Part shown: positions 12,051-25,219 of the stretch, piece after piece | How the letters are laid out: each line of letters starts with the position of its first letter | Numbering within the stretch: position 1 is the stretch's first letter | Assembly (NCBI GenBank): GCA_025345505.1 | Contig: JANVCC010000130.1 | Coordinates: 3,384,453-3,448,452, forward strand | DNA: 64,000 nt | Direction of reading: 5' to 3' | Source: Todiramphus chloris collaris | Lineage: Eukaryota; Chordata; Aves; Coraciiformes; Alcedinidae | Notes under the pieces: model-generated | The model's input: the letters and a program-made list of their open reading frames with translations, nothing else | The model's database searches: none | Told to the model about the DNA's origin: nothing | Translations under genes and position numbers: made by a program

Positions 12051-15000
12051 AGAGAAAAGAAAATGGAAAACAAATGAAAAGGAGATAAAAGGGAACAGCT
12101 CTTGTCTTCTATTAAATTTGAAGGGAAGGGGATCAGGATGCAAATTAGCAGTAACACATCAAAACAGAAATGATGATAACATCTAGTTAAGGCTGTTAAA
12201 TTGCTCCTTCAGCTCTGGGGGTAGGAAAAAAGTGTGGCAGTGCAGGAGTCTGAAAAGGAGCTACGATTTGTATTTAACTTACAACTAAACAGCAGAAGAA
12301 ATAAATACTCAGGAGACACTTAGCTATGGAAGCGGAGACATCTGCTAAGGGCTTGAGCTCGAGAAGCAACAGGAGGGGCTGAGAGATGCCCTAATGGGGA
12401 CCTTCTCTGGATACTCCCTCTTCTCCCACAGGTAACACCAGAGGAGGGAACACCCTTTTTTACTGTTCAGACTTTTAACAGCAACGGGAAAAAACTTGTA
12501 AATCTAGCCAGGGTATTTCACTCTGCTATGAGCTCCAGTTAAGGTTCCCATCCCTCCATCACTCTGTTGTTCACCTTGTGCGGGGCAAGCATTGATCTGG
12601 GCTTCAGGTGCCAGCAAATGATCACTCCACCACCCCCTGCTGCTAGCTGGTGACTGCTGCCAGTGCAGGGGCTGTCTCAGCATTGAACCCTCCTTCTAGG
12701 TGCTCAGAGATAGCCGAGTTGCCTGCTGCACCGCAATGAAAGCCACAGATCAGGAAAAAATAATTGTGCTGAGCTATTTTTCCCTCCTTTAAGACCTATT
12801 TTCTCTCTTTGCTTCTACCTGTCATTTACTTCAGCAATTAATGGGTTGCTAGTACATTGTCTCTTCCCTGTCAGAGATAATCTGCATTCCTATGGAACTG
12901 CCTGTTTCTTTCCATTTCTCATTTATCACTTTTACAGCTGCACGGCCAGCAAGAGAAATGTTTCCGTGCCCAATATCTAGAGCAGCAGTTTTCAACTATT
13001 TGGCTTATGGATCCCTAGCATTTCTTCAGTAGATGTACAAACTGCTTTAGAAATTCAATTAATGTGCATTTCCTCCACAGCTTTCATTCAATGCCTTTGA
13101 AACAGCCTAGAGACAACAGAGATTTTGCAAGACATAGTTGAAAATCACCTCTCTGGAAAGACCCAAATTCCCTTTAGGCCTTTATGTTTCACATGTTCCT
13201 CCTCCTTCTTTCTCTTTCCTCCACCTGGTTCTGTTTCTCTTCCTTCTCCCATACCCACTGTTTCCCATACCTTCTTATATCTATCTTTTCCATTTAGCTC
13301 CATTGTCAAAATGATGGAAAAACTCTCCAAAAGTGCTCTCATTTGCTGGTGAGTATCTTCACCCATTGCCATGTCAGGAGTGCTCCTGCTTCTCTGAATA
13401 AATTTCATGCTGCAGGGATTGATTAGTAACATATACCGTAACATATAAGTAACATACACATGCCTAAAGCAGCCCAGACCACACTTAGTACTGCTGGTCT
13501 TGGAAGAGCAGTAACTCACACCATTTAGTCCCCTGTGCAGAAATAGGTCAAATTAAAGGGATTCTCTTTGGGAGAGATTTTTAATAGATATACTGTTTTC
13601 CCTGGCCATAATGTGAACCATTTGTGGGATTTCATTAAACTCAAAAGTGAGAGACAGGTGTAAGAAGAAAGATTTAAAAGGAGAAGCTGATAACTGCTGA
13701 AGTTGCCTTGAAAGACTCAGGTACATTCATATTGCACAGCATTCAGTTTATCTACCTGGGTAAATGCAGATTTGGATTGAGGTCCTCAGGGCTTTCAAGC
13801 TAGGAACTTCACAGTAGAAAAGGCTAATCTAGACGCAATGTTTTCAGTCCAAAACATTCACAAAAATCATGCCAGTCTCCCAAAACCATGAGGTGAACTT
13901 AAAAAAAAATCTCATATCTAAAAATATAATAAATTTCTGGTTTCTGTTCCTTTGTATCACAAGCAGGAAGTAGTAAGGAAACCCATACATCTACCCAACA
14001 GGACCCAGTATGAATGGAAGATGCTCAGAAAATCTGCAAGTGAATTGCCTCCCATAGAGGAATGATTGGAAGGGGGATTTGGCACGCAAATCTCTATCAC
14101 TGTACTTGGCTGATCCCACCACATCTTAACTACAGTTGTGTGAAGGTTAGGTCTGCAGAGGTAGATGTGTATGTGTATTCAGAACTATATTAGGTCAAGA
14201 CCAGAACCTTGTTAATACAGCCTTATAGTTTCCAAACTGGAGGAAGCCTGCATCCAGACCACAGGGCATAGCCAGCTCAGCCTCTACACGTGTGCACAGA
14301 TGCACCCAGTGATGCCTACCCTCTTTCAGTCATCACACGTGGAATATTGGTAACCCTTCCTTCTTGCCAGCCTTGCAAGGTGTTGCCATGTGCTTCACTT
14401 GTGACTTCTCTCTCCTTTGTATATTTTCTGTTCATCTGTGCCTTTTTGTCATTAAGTAGAGCCTGGCATCAAAAGTGATTTTGTTTCCTTCAGGGGAGCT
14501 CCCCACAGGTCTAGAGATCCATAGCAAAGGGAATTTCACAAGGCTGTAGCGCTTGGCCCATGGCTTGTTAAAGACTTACCTGTATGTATTTAACTTTAGG
14601 CACTTTGAAGGCACAATGCAGGCAGCACAGAAGTCAGCTGAACTGCTCACAGAGCACAAAGTGCAGTGCATGCTGAATACATTGCATGATTGGAGCCTGA
14701 GGCTACAGACACTCTGGGACAGGACTTTTCTCCTTGCAGTTATTTCTATCAGAATGATATCCCACTCAGACTACGTTTTTCTCCTGTTCTCAAACCATTT
14801 TATGAAGGAAATCAGTACAAGCTGCCTTTTGAAACAGAAGAAGCTGAGAGGTAGGAAGAGCATGGGCTACTAATGAGTCCTCTCATACATTTGCCATGTA
14901 AACCCTGTGCCTGCAAAGTGTCTTGAAATTGGAGGGACAAGGTGGTCTAAAAAGCTGTCATACTTCCAGTGGCCCCTGTAATGCGATAGACAAGCTACAG

Positions 15001-16165
15001 CAAAACATGGTCTTTCAGGACAAGGAAACGCTGTTGTACTCCATGAGTGATCCAATTCAAGAAGCAAGCCAGTGCTCTGGCATGCTGGGCTTTTGATTTT
15101 GTGAACGTTACACAATGCATCACTGCAAAATGGCTTCTGTTGCTGCTGAAGCTTGGGAATGCCTGTAGTAGTTAAAAAAAAAAATAATTATTACACTAGA
15201 TTTCAGTCTGTCCGGGAGACAAATGTTTCTTATCTGTTTTGAGTTTCTTTTTTTTTCTTGTTGGCATGGGTTTTTTAGCCGAGCAGCCTTACAGATGCAT
15301 CAGCAAAGGGCGGTTGAATTTTCTTCTATATTTTTAGAACTGCTATATAAATTGATAACACCTTTTCCCCATATCACCCAAAAAAATGAATTTAAAATAA
15401 TAAATAAATGCAGAAGGCAGAGGTCTTCTGTAGAGATATAGGAGCAAAGCCTGCTTTTTCCTTTGCAAGTCTGAGCAGATGGTATTATCTGAATATACAA
15501 ATCAGAATTATTATGCACTTTATAAAAAGGTACATGTAGTCTATGAATAAATTTAGCATAAAATTTGTTGTTCTCCTGAGACTTCAGGAATTAGTAAAAA
15601 TTCACTTGCTGACTCCAAACAAATAGTTATTATAGATTTCTGAAGTGGAAACCACATTCTCTTGGTGAAGTCCCTGGCAAAAAAACCAACTTCTTTGTCC
15701 TGCTGCTTGGAGGCATAATATTCCTGCCATACTGGAAACTCCTTTAAGAAGGAATTTGAGTGAGATATGGTATGATTTCTTACACTTTCAAAAAACAAGT
15801 TTGCTGAGTTGTTATTAAGTTGGTATTGCCAAATTCAAGTAAACTGAAGAAGCCCCAAAATCATGTATTGAATTAAAAATTCCCTGAGATTTTTAAAGAG
15901 AAAAACAATGTTATATTTTCATTCCTTTATTTTACTGTCTGGTTCTTGAGCTCTTCATGTGTCTTCTTCAGGGTACATCTCAGCATATGTGACATTTTTT
16001 TTGTGTTATAACTGGGATTCACAACATTCCAAGGAGCTGTGGTTCGATGAAAATCAGCAGGTTTTCCCAAAAGTTGTCACTGCTTTGTCCTCTCACAAGC
16101 TTTGACACCAGATTGAGGGAGATGATCTCTTTACTCAACACTAGCGAAAGCACGCCTGGCATGCT
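10289..16165. other. Unannotated non-coding region
   Basis: No recognisable gene. From about 10.3 to 12.0 kb the sequence is somewhat richer in G and C than its surroundings, but I saw no CpG cluster, and the overlapping frames of 60-139 codons there have no family motif. Simple sequence includes the A run at 12014-12057. The remainder is ordinary AT-rich sequence. Confidence 0.5.
12014..12057 (+). repeat. 44-base poly-A run
   Basis: An uninterrupted run of 44 A followed by a GAGAGAG/GAAAA purine stretch. It could be a retroposed poly-A tail, but I see no AATAAA just upstream and no recognisable retrocopy body. A plain A microsatellite is equally possible. Confidence 0.9.
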
Positions 16166-16407
16166 ATCCAAGTTGTCCAGTACAAGAGAGAGATGTCATA
16201 CTGCAAAAAGTCCAGTAAAGGACCACAAAGATTAAGGGACAGGTGCATCTCCCAGGCTTCCCAAGGAGGTTGTGGAGACTCCATTCTTGGCAATATTCAG
16301 AAGTCATCTGGACACAGTCCTGGGCAGCCTGCTCTTGGTGGCCCTGTTTGAGCAGTGGAGTCAGACCAGATGATGTCCAGAGGTCTCTTCTTGTGATTCT
16401 GTGACTC
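16166..16407 (+). mobile_element. CR1 LINE fragment, 3' end
   Basis: The sequence follows the 3' part of a CR1 element. It contains AGTCCAGTAAAGGACCACAA, then CAGGCTTCCCAAGGAGGTTG, GTCCTGGGCAGCCTGCTC, GACCAGATGATGTCCAGAGG, and ends GATTCTGTGACTC, the octamer-type CR1 tail. A block is missing near 16243-16250, where the text jumps from the reverse-transcriptase C-terminal region to the 3' untranslated region. It is a 5'-truncated, internally deleted and inert copy. Confidence 0.85.
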
Positions 16408-19400
16408 CTTTCTGCTTTTTCAGGATGTGCTCAGTGATACCTTGCAGCACACAGGGCCTCCTTCCTCAGGCATTCTTTGTTCAGACAAGGCTTGTGCTCA
16501 TAGAGGCTAAATCCATAAAATTGTTCTTTAGTGCTTTCTAGAGACTGCACTGATGCATTTTAAACTACTAACAACTGTGGGTACACTTGTGCCAGGGCAC
16601 AATCTTTGTATGGGGCCATTCTCCAGATGTAATAGGAATGGTATTTTTCTTCATAGTTTTAAAAATTCTCATTTCCATGCCCCTTTTGTATAAAGTTAAA
16701 AGGATATCATATACAATGATGATTCCAAGTTGTTCTCAATTCTCTGACAGCCCCATCACTAACAGCCCAAATTTCTTAATCAAGACAGTAAGTTCCAACC
16801 TATTTTGAAGCAACTAGAATCAGCCGAAGGAGGGGAGTTAAAATACTGCAGCATTAAAAAAAAAATCCAACCAAAGAAACCAAAACCATAGAATTACTAA
16901 TAGGGAAAAAATATAACACCACCTATAGAGTCATGCAGGGCAGGGTCTATTAGCTACAGTCCCAGACTCAATCAAGCAGCTCTTGGAGAGAGCCGAACCT
17001 AACAAACAGAATATTTTCCAGCTCTAGGATGATGTCATTGATGACATATTCAGTGTTATGGTCACACATAAAAATAAAAGAACAAAATAATAAGAGGTCT
17101 GGTTTGCTCGGAGTCAGAGAGTAACTCAGGTTTACTCAATATTTGTGCTAGTGATGGGAAGTTCAATCTTGCTCTCTGAACCAAGATACACTAAATTATC
17201 TGTGCCCTAGAAAATGAGACCAATGAGAAAAAGTATACAACCTGTGTGTTTCCTGTGTCAGTGGTCTTATAGAAAACCCATTGCTTTCCTATGGACATGC
17301 TTCTCATTTCTGTCAGCCAACTGCAATGATATCACTTTTATGTGTCATTTGTGTACCTTTTATAACAAAGTAATTCTAACAAAGCCAACAAAGGTACCCA
17401 CGAGAGTCCACAAATAGGACTGAGGCATGTGAAAGTAGGACCTGCCTGCAACCTCTACATTACAGACCTGTCTGCAATCTCTATCCTACATACTTTTCCA
17501 AGAATTATGAGGGCAAGCATAACAATTACAGCATGTTGAGAAGAACTGTCAAGGGAAGATCAATTTTAAAGAAGAGAGCTGAAGATAGGTTTAGAAATTC
17601 ATGTTGAAGCACAGACTGTTTGTGCACAGACAGTGGAGTCCATATATGCATCACTGGCCATAAGGGATTTGTCTCAAATGGCTTAATGGCCCTGGGAGGG
17701 AAAACAGGTCCTGTTCTCATCTTTCCTGCTTTTCCCTTTCTCCCCTACTCCAGCTTCCAACTCTAACTGAAACTATCTTAATGATGGCAGAAAACTCATT
17801 GAGAAAAGAAGAAAATAACTACCTTTCTGCCAGTTCAGTGAGCTGAACTGGATTGCTGACGGCTTGGAGGAGAGCTGGAGAGGGCAGGGGCAGGGACGAG
17901 TGGAACCATCCCTTAGACAGAAGCTGTAGGGTCAGCACAGCCATTTTTGCCTAATACAACTTCATTACATATTCCTTACCAGTAACCCTGGGTGCACTGA
18001 TACCAAAGCACTGGCAATGCATATTTTGAAGGCACCTATCAGTAACTTGTGAGTGGGACTACCTATTACCTATCACTAGAGAGACTCATCCTCTCACCCA
18101 CATCACTGTGCTTACTGGAAAATATTTACTTCAAGTGCCATACAGTAAGCAACAGGCCTATTATTGTAGCTAACTAGAAATTCACTGCTCAGTGTACTTT
18201 TTCCTTTCTGCAGAAGAACTGTCTATTCATCAAAAATAAAATTCTTCTTTGAGACAGTTTAATTGCAATGAAGTTGCTGTGAAACCACTGATAGGCTTCA
18301 AAAACTTCCTAAAAGCTTTGCCTGGCTTACAACCAGCCCACTTTTCCAGGTGTAGGTCAAGAAGCCTCACTTTCTGGACATTTCCCTGCTTGACGGTTTC
18401 CTCTTTTGGCAGGCTGATGAGGGATGGAGAGCTCAGACCCTGTCAGATACTGGGCTTCTAAGCTTCCAAGTCTCCAGACCCCAGTTTCTATCTGTCACAA
18501 GGCATTCAGGCTTTTGTTGCTCCCAGACTTTATGCATGCTTCTCAGCAGTGAAGATGACAAGGAGCTGTCAACCTGGAAGCCCAGAAACAGGCAGTTTCC
18601 AAATTCTAAGGCTCCTTATTCAGCAGATGCTATGAATGATTTTTTGCCACTTCTCCCCAGCAGAAGAAAAATTCCAGTGGAAGTGGGATCATTCTGGTTC
18701 CTGACACACTCACTCAACTCATAAATTTGAAAACCTTTGACTTTCGGTATTTAAAATGAAACCAGCATCCAAACCCTGACATAATTTCTGTGTAGAGCTC
18801 TACCTACTAGTATCCTATGTAACTAAACAATACAAAAATAGAAACTCCCAGAGCCCTTCTTGGGTATAAGTCTCCAGCATGTCAGTGATTGTTTTTAGGA
18901 GTATTATAGTCCCAAACTAATAATAGCAATAATCATAATCATCTTTTTAAAGAAGTTGGGAAATACCTTTCAGAACCCACAGCTCTTTTCCCAATAACTG
19001 ACTCATTGTGTGTCTTGCAATATTATTTTGCATTCACTTTTGTCATGGCATGATACTATTGATTGCAATTGTACAACTTGTGAAAAAAGACATGGACTTT
19101 ACAGTTACTTGTGGACTTACTTTACTTTATCTTAATTTCCTTTTCTTTGATGTCACTGTACTGTTAACACAAATACAGTGTTATTACAGTTTAAGCAAGA
19201 CTCCTCTCCACAACTTAGTTAACAATAGCAGACAGCTCAGATATGTCTAGAGACTATTTTACCCTATTTACTGAAAAATTACCCACATAATAAAATCAAG
19301 AATATCAGAGCTAAACATGTGCAACTTCAGCACTGTCCAGATGATTGCCTTGCTTAAAAGGTGTCATGATATCATCTGTATTATGCAGAATCATGTTTGT

Positions 19401-20088
19401 TCTGTAATGGAAGCTCCATTTTCAATTCTTTAATGCATCCAGAGAAAATATCTGCACCTAGTAAAGTATAATCAGATCAACATACAATCCCAATACAGAA
19501 CTAGTAAAAAAACTGAAACAAGAAAGGCCTTGTTATTTCTATTCCATTCCATGCCAGTAGCCCGTAAGACACATGGATCCATGGACATCTTGAGAATTCC
19601 AGCCCAGCCAGTATCATGGTTTGCATGAGTTTGATTGCTCCAGATATCTCCAGAGATGGCTGCCATGAATACTGATCATGTAGTGAAAGCCCTAGTTTTG
19701 TCTCTGACAGCAAATGCTTCAATATAGCAAAGACTGCTACATGATGAAGCATTTGAGAAGACTGAGTTTGAACATAGAGCTGACAGGAGAAGTTTATATG
19801 CAAGGAAATTGAAAACCAGATTCAACACATCAGAAATGTTAGTACAGTAAGAACAGAGAAGACTCAAAAAGTCATTCTTCTGCAAATTTCACCTTTGCAG
19901 TCACTTCCTCTTGTAAAGAAAATTTCCTTTCCCTTCAGACTTTGCACTATGGGCCAGAGTAACAAATTTTTCATTCTGATGCTTTAACTCTTCTTTTTCT
20001 CACCTCTGTCTAAGCTTTGGTTTTCATTGTCCCATCAAGTTTATCAATTAAGAAGAAGTAGGCCATATACTACCATGTAGGGACTTAC
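16408..20088. other. Unannotated non-coding region
   Basis: No recognisable gene or repeat. Minus-strand frames at 19472-19803 lie just downstream (in minus-strand sense) of the possible adenylate-forming pseudogene, but I could not match them to the rest of such a protein. They are left unassigned. Confidence 0.45.
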
Positions 20089-22620
20089 TGTCCTCTACTA
20101 AGACTAAGATTTCTGCATTGTGCTCCGTTGTCCCATATATGTTAAGCACCCTGGGTCCATTAGGCTGAAGGTAATACCAGAAGACAGTTAATTCAATTGA
20201 CTCTGGAAAATCACTGGAAAGGGTGGAGACCAATCTGAGGATCTGACAGCAGCCTCTGTATCTAAGAGCTTGACATATGAGATGGCAGAGAGCCAGCTGC
20301 AATGTAATGAAAGTGTGAATGACTGAGGCTGGCTCATTGACCATGAAGACCCAGACAGATTCTGCTACCCAGGCAAAGATTATTGAAAACAAATCACAAA
20401 TGTCAGTATAGGGCAGTTTAGTACCACAGGAAGCATCTAAAAATATGCCTAAATTTTCAGGTAAACTGTTCAATCATGGGTGGGCACATCCAACTCCAGT
20501 GACACCTGCTACTTTAATTTGCTACAAACTCAGCAAAATGATCTCTTTTCTTGACTAGTGCCTGTCTTACCTGAGCCACCATGCAAATTGCTGTTTGAAA
20601 ATAGAGTTAACACTTGACATGGGTAATGGGTGGTAGCGTAGTCATAAGTGTTAATAGTTGAAGACATACCTGCATCTTAGTGGTGCCCAAGTCTGGCCTG
20701 CATGACCACCAAATGGCTGCATGTGAATTTGGGAAGTAACAGAACCAGTTGACACCTGTGGTATCTCTGACCACTAAGTATGGATCTAGGAACGGAGAAA
20801 AGCACATTCTTGGCGAAATCCTGTGATAGTATGTTCATCAAAAAGGCCAGTAACCACTGAATAAAGATGGAGAATGAGGACTGCTGGTGACAAAGAAATG
20901 AAGGCGGATCATTTTTTGCAGCAAGTTCTATACTTGGAGCTGTCACAAAATGTTTTGCAGGAAAACAGGGATTTGTGGAATAACATTTATTTGCTGAAAC
21001 AGAGGTTTCCTTTCTAAAAACATCAGTGTTCCTATGGAAATTTTATCAGGAAGGTATCCTAAACCCAAGGTAGGATATTAGGTCACAGTTAGAGATGGAG
21101 ACAGAGCCAAAAACCAGTATCTGAGTCCTGATGCAAATGAGGAAACAGAATATGTATCTTTGATATTTTATGATTTTTTATGACCAAATTTCCAACTCAA
21201 CTTTTTCTAATGAATTTGTACTATCTATATGAAGTGGAATGCAGAAAAGAACAGAAACTGACTTCATACCATCATTAGCTGGGTACTTTCCTGACTTAGC
21301 TCAAATTCACATCCTTTTTCTGAATTGAGTGGAAGTAGAGGACTTGACTGTTGGTGTTCTGATTCTTGGTGCTTCGGGGAAATTCTTGTTCTCAGAATAA
21401 TTTCTGAGGAGCAGCCAAAGTAGTCATGGATGGCTTTGAGCACCACCACTTTCTCCTGGATAATACTGGAACTGCATAAACACCGTTTACAAAAATAGTA
21501 TTATTAATTGCAAATTAACTTTCTCCTGAGCACTTTGATCTGTGCACATCCCAGAGGTGAGCTATGAAGACTCTGAGAAACAGGATGTAATGAAATTTTT
21601 AAAATTTCTTAGTGGAAAACTTGCTTCATAATCCCTGTAAATGTTACCTAATGACTATGTGTAACAACTATAATACTATTCTTATTTTAAGAGAGGACAT
21701 GATATTTCTTTGTTCTCCCCTATCACATAAGCTGTACTGCTGTGAGAGAGACAGACTCAAGTTACCACTCACTTCCAAATGTTGGAGCAGATACAGTTTA
21801 AGAACAGTGGTCAGGTTCTTAAGCTAAATCTGCTTAGCTTGACCTAAATCCTCAGTCATGAATCATTTACTCAGATAAAGGAGTCTGCAGACTACAAACA
21901 GAAGGTTTTTATACTGCCTTGGTTTGTAAAATGAAGAATGAGAGAGAATAACTATGTCTCTGTCTCCAGGCAGGCAAAACCACCTGGAAGCAATTCTGGA
22001 GAAATATCTCCTTTGTCACCAAGGACTGGAGATACTTGGTTGACATCGTGGTACCTTAGAGTGACCATTCCAGCTCTTCTATGTGGTACTGTGAGCACAG
22101 TCTAATCTGTCACACCAACACTGCCACTTCCTTCTGTGGTGGAGACTTCCTCAGAGGCATATGATTTATGGTCTCACTTTCTCTTCAGCAGCTGAAGTTC
22201 ATCATCCCTGCTGTTTCATCCTCATTAGTATTACCTTTTGTTAACCTTGGAGATATAAATTTGATAAGGATTCAGGAAGATGTTATGTCACAGATATGAA
22301 AAAATCTCAGACAAAGCTTATCAGCTATTAAAAATAATGTCTTCTTCATGCAGCTTCTATGCTCTGTGCACAAAATTAGCCCAGACCTTGTCCCTCAGAC
22401 TGGGAGTGAAGATATTCTCTGCTGACACCAGAGTCAACCTGTTACCTCTCATAGCACTGGTGGCTGCCAAGAATCCTTTATTCAGATGGGCATATTTCTC
22501 TCCCTTTTGATACCTCTGGGCTGTGCCATATTCATAAACTATAGACGTAAAATGTGTCTCGATCACCGGGAAAAGTTTAAACGAGAGATTCATGAAGTGT
22601 TGCTGGTAGCTTATCTTCAT
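20089..22620 (-). pseudogene. Possible decayed AMP-binding (NRPS-like/AASDH-like) gene fragment
   Basis: Three minus-strand segments, in the right order, resemble the adenylation domain of adenylate-forming enzymes. Segment 1 (22446-22620) reads VYEYGTAQ and then GEKYAHLN at 22480-22539, like the early 'A-V-Y-E ... Y-x-E-L-N' part of the domain. It is followed by a GTAAC splice-donor-like site. Segment 2 (about 20670-20832) reads DTTGVNWF...PNSHAAI at 20712-20765, like the P-loop A3 motif (TSGTTGxPK) but with the Pro-Lys lost. It is followed by GTATGT. Segment 3 (20089-20473) reads LRLV at 20228-20239, SSDFP where SSGE-like residues are expected, and GPRVLNIYGTTE at 20123-20158, the A5 motif (NxYGxTE). 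It is followed by GTAAGT at 20083-20088. Known from the family: these motifs bind ATP and the acyl substrate. Seen here: the A3 lysine is absent, a glycine is missing in segment 3, and about 25 residues seem deleted before it. I therefore call it broken. I could not find the later motifs or a carrier domain. AASDH-like and Ebony-like origins are both possible, and chance similarity is not excluded. Confidence 0.42.
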
Positions 22621-23435
22621 TTATGACACAAAGAAAGGCTGACTCCATGGCAAGTTATTGCAGTGTGGGCCATAACTGAGTGGAGGTATGTGAGCCATGA
22701 ATGACTCTTCTTGTGAGCATCCCTCTGCAATACAGGTACAGGAACGATAGGGACATTGCTGGAGCTGCCTTGTTTTCTCTCCTTAAAAACAAGGATGCCA
22801 TGTGAGCATGTGGTTCTCCTTTCAGATTCTTCTGACAGGAGGAGCTGTCATAGTTCTCTCTGCCTCCATACCTGGGTCTTTTGACTTTTCAGCACTGAAT
22901 CTGGTTCCCTTGAAGCTTAAGCCTTCACTTCTGGGGTAAAGCAAGTACTTCTGATGAAGATTACGCTTAGTGTCTTGTTATAATAATGAATGGGGTAAAC
23001 AGTGTTATGCAAAGTTGTGCAAAGGGGGTCATTGTGTGAGTCTGGGGAAACCAAGGAAAACCTCGAGTGCGTTGCCTTTCAGACTGATATATCTTCAAAT
23101 CTTTTCTGTTATTATATTTAAGTGCATGTTATGAAGTAATTTTCACCTTTTTTAGAGGCTGTCCTCTGAAAGTCTGCACTTCTGTATATATTCCAGGAAA
23201 CAGGTAACTTAAAATTCATAAGATTTTTGCATCCTATAAATACTGTGTGATATAATGAGGTCCTGGCTAGGTATTTACATAAAGCCAAGTTCTGCCTTTT
23301 GGCACCTTTACATAGTAGTTTACATTAACAGTAATGTAAGCCATTCACATCCATTCAAGACTTTAATATAGCCCTAGGTAGTATCACATCATTTCACAGT
23401 AAATCATTTCTGTCTTTTAAGGCACAGAGCAAATT
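22621..23435. other. Unannotated non-coding stretch
   Basis: No recognisable gene, repeat or regulatory signal. An acceptor-like pyrimidine stretch on the minus strand (near 22630-22650) precedes the first segment of the possible pseudogene. Confidence 0.45.
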
Positions 23436-23610
23436 GCAGGTAAATTATTAATAATAATACTTAGATCTTATCTTCAAAGCACTTTACTAACATTAATTAA
23501 TTCCTGCTCTCCTCTGAGGTAGGTAGCTGCATTATTACTTACATTCTTTACAAAAGGGGAAATTAAAACAAAGACAGGATGAGATCTGCCTGCAGCTGCT
23601 GGTTATGGGA
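23436..23610 (-). repeat. Old MIR-like SINE fragment
   Basis: Read on the plus strand, it has AAAGCACTTTACTAACATTA, then GAGGTAGGTAGCTGCATTAT, then ACAAAAGGGGAAATTAAAAC and a degraded tail. This is the reverse-complement order of an amniote MIR/CORE-SINE 3' half (CAAAGC.CTTTAC, GAGGTAGGTA.TATTAT, CCATTTTACA.A.GGGGAAACTGAG). It is strongly diverged, as expected of an ancient insertion. Confidence 0.55.
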
Positions 23611-25213
23611 TGCACACTACCAGGTGGAGGCAGACCAGTATCCAGGACTAGCTAAAATGCTTTGCCTCCAGCTATTTGCTATGTTCTCCTGCTGCAGGTC
23701 ACTGCTTTTGTGACAGGCTGAATGACAGGGTGCAATGTGAGACCCTGCCCCAGCCCCAGGCCCTTCTTTTTCAAGTCTAGCACCTTTAGTTACACCTACC
23801 AATGAAGTGTGCTGGGGAAAGGAATAAGGGAGTTAAACTAAGTTTGCTGAACCTTGCTCTGAGGCTGGTTATCTCCACCAGACAAAAGAAGACAGCTGAG
23901 GCACCACAGTTTTAAACCATTACAGACAGATTTATTGGGGGTTACTTACCTGCAAGCTCTATTTCAAATATGGAAGCAGAATTCCAGCCAGAAGAGAAAA
24001 AAAATTGGACTTTCAAAAAGAAATGATTTGATTTTTTTTTTTAACATTCCTGTATTTCTTTCAAAATGTCTTTCAGAAATTATTCTGAATTGTATGCAGT
24101 CTTTAAAAATTATTTTATATTACTAAAACTATGGAACATTTGTTTCTATTGCTACTGGTATATCAAAGTATGACAGCAACTGGTCATTGGAATATCCTGG
24201 TATTTGTCTGTTTTCAACGATTAAGGGCAATTACATTGAGCTAGTTACCATATCTTACCTCTTTCTGTGAATGAGACTGACTCCTGGTTTTATATATAAC
24301 CAACAGATTGCTTTATTGTGCTAAAATTAAAATGAGAACATTTAAACAGTGGTGTCATGAAAGAATATGTACACAAACCAGAAATATGAAAAATGCATAG
24401 AGATGTTGTACAGATACAATTCTCGTGTTTCAAACTGAAAATTTGAAATGGGATCCTACATATTTTTTTTGTTTTCATAGTTTCTCCTGTCAGAATTCAA
24501 CAGAAATTAATATGATTTTGCAAAAACTAAAACTGAGCTTTTTTTTTTTTCCAAAAGACTTCTTTTTGTCTAATGAAAACTGTCTGAGAAGTGTTATCTA
24601 ATCAGCCTGACTACAGCTAGCTGCCAATATTCTGCTCACACCTCTAGAGTAAGCTTTGTTATCCTCTGAAATTACATGGCCTTGTATTACCTCCTCCCAT
24701 AATGAAGCCTCTATTAAACAGCCTCAGGAAAGGAAATCTACATAGCAGTGCTCTCAGAGAATTATAATATGCCCACAATTCAGAGATAATCTGCTGGTTT
24801 GGCTGGATTTATCCCCTCCAAATTCATCTATCAGCAGGCACAGAAGCTGCTGCATCTGTTGCCCTCTGTGGTCCAGTCCACTTACATCAAAATCATGGGC
24901 TGGAGATGTCTATCTCTGTCCTTTAGCAATGAAAGAAGCTTTAGACAACTTTGGTGGTCCAGTTAAGCACCTAAAGCTGGGTCAGCTTCATTGTAGTAGC
25001 TGTGCAACTAAAGCCATTCAGGTCCTGGCTGTGACTATGGGAGGAATATGGAAAGTCTTCCCTCAACTTGCAATGGATGTGGCCTCTGTAAAGGGCTCAG
25101 AAAAGTGTTCCAGAGAGTCTAATTGCTGATAGATACCTGCTAATTAGTTATATTTCTGAGGGTCAGCAAACTCAGCCAATATAAACAGAGAGGTTCCCAC
25201 TGGAACACCTGTA
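23611..25213. other. Unannotated non-coding region
   Basis: AT-rich sequence with short T runs (24019-24031, 24539-24551). No recognisable gene, repeat family or promoter. Confidence 0.5.
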
Positions 25214-25219
25214 TTTAAG
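25214..25219. repeat. Target-site duplication, left copy
   Basis: TTTAAG immediately precedes the TG terminus of the 25220-25572 LTR and is repeated exactly at 25573-25578 after its CA terminus. Confidence 0.85.

Noticed and set aside
11708-12186. Frames of 126 and 139 codons with poly-lysine
   Set aside because: The lysine block is the 44-A run; the rest has no family motif, and the two frames overlap.
19472-19803. Minus-strand frames considered as the continuation of the adenylation-domain pseudogene
   Set aside because: I could not match them to the motifs that should follow A5, so they were not included.
21264-21449. Minus-strand 61-codon frame ending at a GTATGA donor-like site, considered as a linker exon of the same pseudogene
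   Set aside because: Position and donor would fit, but its residues match nothing specific, so it is not counted as evidence.
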